Shown here in pieces: positions 38,214 through 45,128 of a stretch of DNA of 45,128 nt (positions are counted from its first letter, which is position 1; every line of letters starts with the position of its first letter). The DNA lies in assembly GCA_026015035.1 (NCBI GenBank), contig JAOZHB010000012.1, positions 1 through 45,128 of the forward strand, written 5' to 3'. A program made the position numbers and the translations under genes. This DNA comes from Candidatus Bathyarchaeota archaeon (lineage in GTDB: Archaea; Thermoproteota; Bathyarchaeia; RBG-16-48-13; GCA-020355125). The notes under the pieces are model-generated. The model made no database searches. It saw only the letters and a program-made list of their open reading frames with translations, and was not told the origin of the DNA.

Positions 38214-39990
38214 CCTTCTCCTTTCCCATTTTAATTGTAGATCTATTTTCGTTGGGGTTATTGTTATTATTGGTACGCGCCATTAAGACGTTCATGCCGT
38301 TTAACATGGCTTCAACGCTTGCCATCACTATGTCCCCGTGGACGCCCATGGAGGAAACTCTTTTATCGTCTTTCTTGATCCTGACGGAAACCTCGACTAC
38401 GGCGTCGGTTCCACCGGTTATAGCTTTTACCTGGTATTCGTCGAGTGTGATGTCCGTCGCTTTCCCGACAGCCTTATTGATTGCGTTTATAGCAGCGTCG
38501 ACGGGACCTATGCCCACCGCGGCTTCAGTCAACACGTTTCCTTCCAAGTTGATTCGTACGGCTGCCGTAGGCGTGATCTTGTTACCCGTCATCACCGTCA
38601 CCTCTTCCAGCGTGAGAGGTCGGACATGGGGCAACCCCATGACGACTTCAGCGATCGTGTACAAGTCGACGTCGGAGACCGTTTTCCCCTTATCGCCGAG
38701 GGCTTTCACTCTGTTGAAGACTTCTTGTAGCTGTTCCTTGGTGGGGTTTAATTCCATGGCTTTCATGAAGGCTTGTATGCCGTGGATCCCTGAGAGCTTT
38801 CCCGTCGTAAACCGTCTTGTCACTCCTACCTGTTCGGGTGTCATGGGTTCATAGGTGCTGGGAAAGGCTAGGATGGCGTGGGTGTGTATGCCGGCTTCGT
38901 GGGTGAAGGCGTTCTCGCCCACGACTGCCTTATTGGGTGGAACGGGAAATCTGGTCAGCTTCGAAACGAGGCGGGATGTACTGTAGAAGAGTTGGGTGTT
39001 GATTGGGAGCTGAACCTTGTGCAAGGACATCAGCGCCATGACAATCTCTTCCAGGGACGCGTTGCCCGCCCGCTCCCCCAACCCGTTAATGGTGGCATGA
39101 ACTTCCCTGGCTCCTCCAGAGAGGCCTGCAATAGAGTTGGCGACGGCCATGCCGAAGTCGTCGTGGCAGTGGACGCTGACAGGAACGTTGAATGCAGAGC
39201 TCAGTTCTGAGTAGAAGCGCTTCGCCCGCTCTGGCGTGAGAACTCCCACCGTATCGCAGGCGCATAGCCGGTCCGCTCCCGCATTCACTCCAGCCTCAAA
39301 GACACGCTTTAGGAAGGTCATATCGCTTCGGGTGGAGTCTTCAGCGGAGAACTCCACGATCAGACCGTGGTCTTTGGCGTATTGAACTGTGTCGACGGTC
39401 ATCGCCAACACCTCTTCGTCGGAGCTCTTGAGCTTGTATTTGATGTGCATGGGTGACGTGGGGACGACGAGGTGGATGCTCTGGGCTTCACTTTGTACGA
39501 CGGCGTCCACATCTCGCTTTAAGGCTCGGGCGAAACTGCATATTTCCGCGTTTAGTTTTTCCTTGACGATGAGACGAATGGCCTCAACTTCACCTTCGGA
39601 GGCAATGGCAGACCCGGCTTCTATGATGTGGACTCCCAACTCGTCTAATCGTTTAGCGATCAGAAGCTTCTCGTCAGGGGTCAGTGAAATACCCGGGGTC
39701 TGTTCACCATCGCGAAGCGTCGTGTCTAAGAACAGCGTTCGTTCGAGTTGATGGCTAGATAAAACGATACCCCATTTATAATTCCTCAACAGGAAGCTCC
39801 ATTTGCACTTCAAATATAAAAGATTTTTGGAATATGACTCTGCAATGCCTGTTTTTCTGAAGGGTTTTAAAGCAAAATCCTTGATTTCAACCTCAAGATA
39901 CGACCATTTACGACGCCCTTTCTCCGGTTGAACCTCGATTTCTCTCTCTACCTCAGTTCTCTGATAAAACCTCTGCGTCTCTTTCAACAC
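38194..39990 (-). CDS. 2-isopropylmalate synthase / (R)-citramalate synthase family
   Basis: LFLDTTLRDGEQTPGISLTPDEKLLIAKRLDELGV, HCHDDFGMAVANSIAGL, NGLGERAGNASLEE and a LeuA-dimer C-terminal domain. N-terminal ~85 residues of the ORF are probably untranslated. Confidence 0.9.
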   Translation of the reverse strand: MLKETQRFYQRTEVEREIEVQPEKGRRKWSYLEVEIKDFALKPFRKTGIAESYSKNLLYLKCKWSFLLRNYKWGIVLSSHQLERTLFLDTTLRDGEQTPGISLTPDEKLLIAKRLDELGVHIIEAGSAIASEGEVEAIRLIVKEKLNAEICSFARALKRDVDAVVQSEAQSIHLVVPTSPMHIKYKLKSSDEEVLAMTVDTVQYAKDHGLIVEFSAEDSTRSDMTFLKRVFEAGVNAGADRLCACDTVGVLTPERAKRFYSELSSAFNVPVSVHCHDDFGMAVANSIAGLSGGAREVHATINGLGERAGNASLEEIVMALMSLHKVQLPINTQLFYSTSRLVSKLTRFPVPPNKAVVGENAFTHEAGIHTHAILAFPSTYEPMTPEQVGVTRRFTTGKLSGIHGIQAFMKAMELNPTKEQLQEVFNRVKALGDKGKTVSDVDLYTIAEVVMGLPHVRPLTLEEVTVMTGNKITPTAAVRINLEGNVLTEAAVGIGPVDAAINAINKAVGKATDITLDEYQVKAITGGTDAVVEVSVRIKKDDKRVSSMGVHGDIVMASVEAMLNGMNVLMARTNNNNNPNENRSTIKMGKEKVENESH

Positions 39991-40178
39991 AGGTTGCTTT
40001 AGTACATCTCTTTAAGGGTCGTAAAGGGATGGATCAGGAGTGGAAACCTCTGCGCTGCTTCGAAAGGATGTGGGCTTCCGCTTATTCAGAGTTAGGGAAA
40101 CGCTCCTTGTTGATTTTGTCACCCAGACCGGATTCCCGTTGTAGAGATTTCCTTGGATTTGCGAAGCACACATGCTTT

Positions 40179-40700
40179 TTACGCGATGGTCACTCTCGTC
40201 ACAGTCGGAATCTTCAAGAATTTTGGCAGTAATTCCCCGGGAACCGGCTTCTCGGTGATGAGCGTCAGCTTTGGATCGGGATAGATCTCAGCATCTTCAG
40301 CCAGTATTTGCCTTATACTGATGCCTTCTCCAGCGATGAGGGCGGATGCTTCTGCGATTATTCCAATATACTCGGGCTTCGCCCTTATCTCCACTACGCC
40401 GTAACCTAGGTATTGGGCTATGTCCCTCAAGAGGGGTCCCGCGGGCCTTAGATGCATGAATAGCCGTCGAAGTTCCTTTGTTTGGAGGATGGACTTCGCC
40501 GTTTCCTTGACGACGCGGCGGTCGACTCTCACGGCTGCCGCTATCTTCGTCGCTGGAATTTCGATTTCATCGCAGTATATCTTTCCCTCGTTATCTATGC
40601 GTAGGCCTATTTCAACCATGAGTCTTGCAACTTTCAGCTTCGATGGAGAGTCTTCAAAAAATGTGTTGATGTTCTTCCACAAGGCCTTCACTGAACACAT
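40179..40700 (-). CDS. ACT-domain regulator (COG2061-like, associated with amino-acid metabolism in archaea)
   Basis: [35 protein letters not shown]...[20 protein letters not shown]...[23 protein letters not shown]. Start set at the ATG at 40698-40700; the track ORF start at 40964 overlaps trpB. Confidence 0.78.
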   Translation of the reverse strand: MCSVKALWKNINTFFEDSPSKLKVARLMVEIGLRIDNEGKIYCDEIEIPATKIAAAVRVDRRVVKETAKSILQTKELRRLFMHLRPAGPLLRDIAQYLGYGVVEIRAKPEYIGIIAEASALIAGEGISIRQILAEDAEIYPDPKLTLITEKPVPGELLPKFLKIPTVTRVTIA

Positions 40701-40770
40701 ATGTACAATAACTCTTAAATATGTCTTTCCAAAGACAACTTTGAACAGAGTATTCTTGTGTGTGAAGAAA

Positions 40771-42156
40771 ATGTCGTCAGAGAAAATAATTTTAGATGAA
40801 GAGGATATTCCCAAGCAATGGTACTGCATTCTTTCCGATCTCCCGAAGCCACTTCCGCCACCCTTGGATCCCGCACAAAAGGCGCCAGGCCCAGGAATCG
40901 CGCCCCTAATCTTTGCTAAAGAGGTTCTAGGCCAAGAGTTCAGCAAGGATCGGTGGATAAACATCCCTGAAGAGGTAAGGGACGTATATCGGCTTTGGAG
41001 ACCAACCCCTATGTTCAGGGCAGTTCGACTGGAGAAAGCTCTGAAGACCCCCGCAAAAATCTACTACAAGTACGAAGGTGTGAGTCCTTCCGGAAGTCAT
41101 AAGCCAAACACCGCTGTCGCACAGGCTTACTACAACCTGAAGGAGGGTAAGGAACGCCTAACCACCGAGACGGGTGCAGGTCAATGGGGGTCCGCTCTAG
41201 CTTTTGGCTGCCAAGCCTTTGACCTTAAATCCACGGTCTTCATGGTGAGAGTGAGCTACGAACAAAAGCCTTACAGACGGGTTATGATGGAGACATGGGG
41301 TGCTGATGTGTACCCGAGTCCAAGCACCCAGACCGAGGCAGGCAGGAAAATTCTTAGCGAGGATCCTGAAAGCTCTGGTAGCCTAGGCATCGCCATCAGC
41401 GAAGCTGCTGAAGACGCGCTCACCAACGACGATGCCAACTACGCAATAGGAAGCGTCTTCAACCACGTTCTGACCCATCAAAGTGTGATAGGACTAGAGG
41501 CACAAAAGCAGTTCGAAGCAGTAGATGACTATCCTGACGTAATTTATGGATGTATAGGCGGAGGAAGCAGCTTCTCAGGCCTCTTCTGGCCCTTCTACTA
41601 CGATAAGGTATCCAAGAAGGCGCCGAAAGATGTACGATTTGTGGCAACTGAAGCCACCGCTTGTCCTTCTGTTACCCGCGGAGAATACCGGTACGACCAC
41701 GGAGACACCGCGCGGTTAACCCCCTTATTCAAGATGCATACCCTCGGCCACCAGTTTATACCACCCCCGATCCACGCAGGAGGCCTACGCTATCACGGCA
41801 TGGCCCCAACGCTCTCCTTATTGACCGCCGAGGACCAGGTGGAGACTAGGGCCTACAACCAATTAGAGGTCTTTGATGCAGCGATACTGTTCGCAAAAGC
41901 GGAAGGCATTGTTCCCGCCCCCGAGCCCTCACACGCCATCAAGGGAGCCATCGATGAAGCATTAAAATGTAAGGAGACAGGCGAGGAGAAGACCATCTTG
42001 TTTCTCCTATGTGGCCACGGCTACTTCGATATGCAGGCCTACGACGACTATCTCAGCGGAAAACTGCTGCCCTACGAGTATCCTGAGGAAAAAGTTCAAC
42101 AAGCCATGAACCAGTTACGAGAACTCTACCCGTGGGTTGATAAACTACCCTTCTAA
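40771..42156 (+). CDS. trpB: Tryptophan synthase beta-like protein (TrpB2 type)
   Basis: [64 protein letters not shown]. TrpB2-like N-terminal extension. ATG 40771 preferred over the track start 40420. Confidence 0.93.
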   Translation: MSSEKIILDEEDIPKQWYCILSDLPKPLPPPLDPAQKAPGPGIAPLIFAKEVLGQEFSKDRWINIPEEVRDVYRLWRPTPMFRAVRLEKALKTPAKIYYKYEGVSPSGSHKPNTAVAQAYYNLKEGKERLTTETGAGQWGSALAFGCQAFDLKSTVFMVRVSYEQKPYRRVMMETWGADVYPSPSTQTEAGRKILSEDPESSGSLGIAISEAAEDALTNDDANYAIGSVFNHVLTHQSVIGLEAQKQFEAVDDYPDVIYGCIGGGSSFSGLFWPFYYDKVSKKAPKDVRFVATEATACPSVTRGEYRYDHGDTARLTPLFKMHTLGHQFIPPPIHAGGLRYHGMAPTLSLLTAEDQVETRAYNQLEVFDAAILFAKAEGIVPAPEPSHAIKGAIDEALKCKETGEEKTILFLLCGHGYFDMQAYDDYLSGKLLPYEYPEEKVQQAMNQLRELYPWVDKLPF

Positions 42157-42345
42157 CCTCACTCTTCAATCCCCCCTTTTTCTATATATTACCACGACTT
42201 TATTCAACGGCTCCCGTCCTTGCCTTGCAGTGTAGCCAGTATGGGATGTCAAAGCTTCACCTTCCTTTTCTTCGTGTGAATTAGCGGTTGAAAAAGATTT
42301 TTATACGAGAAGTGTATACGGATATGCACTCTTGTAAGGAGGAGC

Positions 42346-42525
42346 ATGAGGTGCACTGGAGGAATCGTACCCTCTCAACATGATGCTGCTGATGAGGAAC
42401 GTCTTTTTATCAGTTGTCAGAACACCTCGTGGATGAACTCTTCTCACATGGATCATAGAAGTATTTTGAACTTGTTTGGAACAGGTCATTCTAGACCATA
42501 CAGACAGGAGATACCTTATGACTGA
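42346..42525 (+). CDS. Possible 59-aa leader ORF overlapping the ilvB start codon
   Basis: AAGGAGG precedes ATG 42346; open to TGA 42523-42525, overlapping ilvB ATG 42518 in another frame. Just below the 60-aa track cutoff. Confidence 0.35.
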   Translation: MRCTGGIVPSQHDAADEERLFISCQNTSWMNSSHMDHRSILNLFGTGHSRPYRQEIPYD

Positions 42526-44203
42526 AATGACTGGCGCTCAAGCCATAGTCGAAGCTTTGAAAAAAGAAAAGGTAAACCACATCTTTGGGATATCTGGAGG
42601 AGCCGTCCTACCCATCTACGATGTCCTCTACGACGCAGAGATGCGTAACATTCTAGCGAGACATGAACAATGTGTAGGACACATGGCGGACGGTTATGCG
42701 CGAGTGAGTAGGTGTCCGGGCGTGTGCATTACCACATCGGGGCCTGGTGCGACCAACCTCGTCACCGGCATCGCCAACGCGTACATGGATTCGTCACCCG
42801 TAGTCGCCATAACCGGACAGGTTTCGAGAGCCGCGATAGGGAAAGACGCTTTTCAAGAAGCAGACATCGTGGGAATCACGACGCCCATCACCAAGTACGT
42901 CACGCAGGTTGAGCGGACGGAGGACATTCCCGAAGCTATCGGAACCGCCTTTTACATCGCCACCACCGGAAGGCCTGGACCTGTGTTAGTGGACGTTCCT
43001 AAGGACGTACAAGAACACTCCACTGACATTGAATTTCAAGATTCAATTAGCCTCAGGGGTTACAAGCCAAGAGACGACCCACACCCGATCCAGGTAAAAA
43101 GGGCGGTGGATATGCTGGTTCAGGCTGAACACCCCATGATTTTAGCGGGAGGCGGGGTCATTATTTCAAATGCTTCCCACGACTTGCTGAAACTCGCGGA
43201 GTTCATGACGCTTCCCGTGGCAACGACCCTGATGGGGAAAGGAAGCATTCCTGAAAACCATCCCTTGTCCTTGGGAATGGTTGGGATGCATGGGAAGGTC
43301 GAAGCAAACAAGTTGATTCTTGAAGCCGACGTTTTGCTGACTGTGGGAGCCCGTTTTTCAGACAGAACCACCGCGCGAGTAGATGGATTCTGTCCCGACG
43401 CCCAGATCATACACATAGACATCGACTCGGCTGAGATTGGGAAGAACGTTAAAATTGATCTTCCCATTGTGGCAGACGCAGGAAAGGCCCTCCGAGGAAT
43501 CTATAAACTCATAGTCAAGAAGGTGGTGAAAAACGAGAAGTCTACCTGGCTTTCCCGAATAAAACAGGTCCGAGATCACTATACAAATGAGCAGGAGAAG
43601 GATAACCAATCAATCACCGCTCCAGCGATCGTGCGAGGCCTCAGGGCTCTCTTACCCAACAACGCCGTTATTGCAACGGAGGTGGGGCAGAACCAGATAT
43701 GGGCAGCCCTGCACTTTCAATCCTTGGAGCCACGCACCTTCCTCAGTTCTGGAGGCTTGGGCACCATGGGCTTCGGCTTTCCAGCGGCCCTTGGCGCGAA
43801 AGTAGCCAAACCCGACGTGCCCGTCGTGGATATTGCGGGTGATGGGAGCTTCATCATGAGTGAGCAGGAATTAGCTACATCTGTCATCGAGGAAATCCCC
43901 GTCATAGTCGTGGTCTTGAATAACTCGATGCTAGGGATGGTGGCTCAGTGGCAACGATTTTTCTATCACCGACGGTACTCTGGCTCCATGCTTCGGGACT
44001 CACCTGACTTCGTGAAACTGGCAGAAGCCTATGGCGCCCAAGGAATACGCGTTGGTTCCCTAGAGGAGTTCTCTCAAGCGGTGAAAAACGGGTTAACCAG
44101 CGAAGTGACTACTGTTATTGACGTCCCCATATCTCCGGAAGAAAATGTTTATCCCATGATTCCTTCAGGTAAGACGTTGAAGGACATGATCTTGGGGGAT
44201 TAA
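42518..44203 (+). CDS. ilvB: Acetolactate synthase large subunit
   Basis: MTGAQAIVEALKKEKVNHIFGISGGAVLPIYD, RHEQCVGHMADGYARVS, GPGATNLVTGIANAYMDSSPVVAITGQV, GDGSFIMSEQELATSV. Confidence 0.95.
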   Translation: MTEMTGAQAIVEALKKEKVNHIFGISGGAVLPIYDVLYDAEMRNILARHEQCVGHMADGYARVSRCPGVCITTSGPGATNLVTGIANAYMDSSPVVAITGQVSRAAIGKDAFQEADIVGITTPITKYVTQVERTEDIPEAIGTAFYIATTGRPGPVLVDVPKDVQEHSTDIEFQDSISLRGYKPRDDPHPIQVKRAVDMLVQAEHPMILAGGGVIISNASHDLLKLAEFMTLPVATTLMGKGSIPENHPLSLGMVGMHGKVEANKLILEADVLLTVGARFSDRTTARVDGFCPDAQIIHIDIDSAEIGKNVKIDLPIVADAGKALRGIYKLIVKKVVKNEKSTWLSRIKQVRDHYTNEQEKDNQSITAPAIVRGLRALLPNNAVIATEVGQNQIWAALHFQSLEPRTFLSSGGLGTMGFGFPAALGAKVAKPDVPVVDIAGDGSFIMSEQELATSVIEEIPVIVVVLNNSMLGMVAQWQRFFYHRRYSGSMLRDSPDFVKLAEAYGAQGIRVGSLEEFSQAVKNGLTSEVTTVIDVPISPEENVYPMIPSGKTLKDMILGD

Positions 44204-44204
44204 A

Positions 44205-44717
44205 ATGGAACAAGACATACTTCAGACCCACGCGATAGCGGTCCTCGTTGAACACAAACCCGGTGTCCTCTACGAGGTGGCAAACTTGTTTCGGCGAAGA
44301 GGCTTCAACATCGAAAGCATTACCGTTGGCAAGACGGAGCACAAGGAACAGGCCCGGATGACCATCACAGTTAACGGAGACGAGTACACGGTGGAACAGA
44401 TCATTAAACAGTTGAACAAGCTGATCAACGTGATCAAAGTCTCCATTCTAGAACCTGGAAACATGGTTTCACGGGAGTTAGTCCTCATAAAGATTCACAC
44501 GGCTGACTCCAAAGCTAGATCTGACCTCATCCAATACACCAACATCTTTCGCGGCCGCGTGATCGACGTCGCCCCCGACTCAATGATCATAGAAGTCACG
44601 GGTGACTCAGAAAAGGTCGATGCCTTCATCGAACTAAGTCGTTCCTTCGGCATTAAAGAAATCGCTCGCACGGGAGCTACGGCCTTGAATCGAGGGGGAA
44701 AAGTGATAAGGGAATGA
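44205..44717 (+). CDS. ilvN: Acetolactate synthase small subunit
   Basis: HAIAVLVEHKPGVLYEVANLFRRRGFNIESITVGKTE (ACT) and IEVTGDSEKVDAFIELSRSFGIKEIARTGATALNRG. Confidence 0.95.
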   Translation: MEQDILQTHAIAVLVEHKPGVLYEVANLFRRRGFNIESITVGKTEHKEQARMTITVNGDEYTVEQIIKQLNKLINVIKVSILEPGNMVSRELVLIKIHTADSKARSDLIQYTNIFRGRVIDVAPDSMIIEVTGDSEKVDAFIELSRSFGIKEIARTGATALNRGGKVIRE

Positions 44718-44751
44718 AGAAAGATAGCAAGCTACGATAGGAGATGAAAGT

Positions 44752-45128
44752 TTGAACATCGTCGAGAAGATATTGGCTAAGGCCTCCAATCGAACTCAGG
44801 TGAGTCCCGGCGAGATCGTGGAGGCACGGATTGACAAAGCTATGATGAACGACATCACCGGGCCCTTGGCCATCGAGGCCTTCAAGAATATGGGCGGCGA
44901 ATGGGTTTGGGATACGACGCGAGCGATTATTATCCTCGACCACCTAGTCCCAGCTAACGACGATCAATCAGCGTATCTCCACAGACTCCTCCGCACCTTC
45001 GCCTACGAGCAAGGGCTGAAGTATTTTTATGACGTGGGACGGGGTGGAGTCTGCCATCAAGTGATGATGGAAAAACACGTGAGGCCGGGAGAAGTCATCG
45101 TAGGCGCTGACTCCCACACCTGCACCTA
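44752..45128 (+). CDS. leuC: 3-isopropylmalate/homoaconitate dehydratase large subunit (3'-truncated by window edge)
   Basis: TTG start: [48 protein letters not shown]...[30 protein letters not shown]. Confidence 0.9.
   Translation, partial: MNIVEKILAKASNRTQVSPGEIVEARIDKAMMNDITGPLAIEAFKNMGGEWVWDTTRAIIILDHLVPANDDQSAYLHRLLRTFAYEQGLKYFYDVGRGGVCHQVMMEKHVRPGEVIVGADSHTCT

Noticed and set aside
38171-38854. Long antisense ORFs such as 38171..38854 (+), 6650..7186 (+) and 5433..5813 (+)
   Set aside because: They lie opposite well-identified genes (leuA-like/ilvD, ilvA, MFS) and show no domain features; shadow ORFs in moderately high GC DNA.
40420-40770. N-terminal 117-residue extension of the trpB ORF and the matching extension of the ACT-protein ORF (40701..40964)
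   Set aside because: Each extension overlaps the other gene on the opposite strand; internal ATGs at 40771 (+) and 40698-40700 (-) fit the domain starts and the shared divergent promoter region.
1-45128. CRISPR arrays, rRNA genes and tRNA genes
   Set aside because: No regularly spaced repeats, no rRNA-like sequence and no convincing T-arm/anticodon-arm combination were seen by eye. A tRNAscan/Infernal run would be decisive.

Overview
The 45 kb window is archaeal chromosomal DNA. It carries aIF2-gamma, ribosomal protein S17e, an archaeal COG2061-type ACT regulator, a TrpB2-type enzyme and archaeal-style TATA promoters. The lineage was not determined; a TACK/Bathyarchaeia-like origin is only a guess. 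The left ~25 kb is a loose mosaic: aldolase, MFS, threonine dehydratase, a LarA-like protein, DinB, EFR1 ferredoxin, AOR, a B12/radical SAM protein, EamA and DUF6282. Its intergenic DNA is unusually structured. The right ~20 kb is mostly housekeeping: GlmS, S17e, Hsp20 and its regulator, NadA, and a branched-chain amino-acid cluster (ilvE, ilvD, leuA-like, ilvB, ilvN, leuC) with trpB2. No CRISPR array, rRNA, convincing tRNA or transposase was seen. Main observations: (1) two diverged copies of a ~150 bp intergenic element in opposite orientation (~10.38-10.54 kb and ~24.48-24.63 kb), each next to an alternating (CG)n tract, with indels not in multiples of three, so probably an ncRNA or small non-autonomous repeat; (2) a recurrent intergenic palindrome (TAGCTAGCTA / CTAGCTAG) that carries stops in many or all frames; (3) an amidohydrolase interrupted by one in-frame TGA and an aldo-keto reductase with a -1 frameshift and degraded catalytic residues; (4) two operator-like palindromes in front of an HTH-regulator/Hsp20 operon; (5) three MoaD/ThiS/SAMP-like proteins ending in GG; (6) a zinc-ribbon reading frame with no standard start codon, absent from the ORF track. 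No complete new defence or mobile system could be demonstrated from sequence alone.
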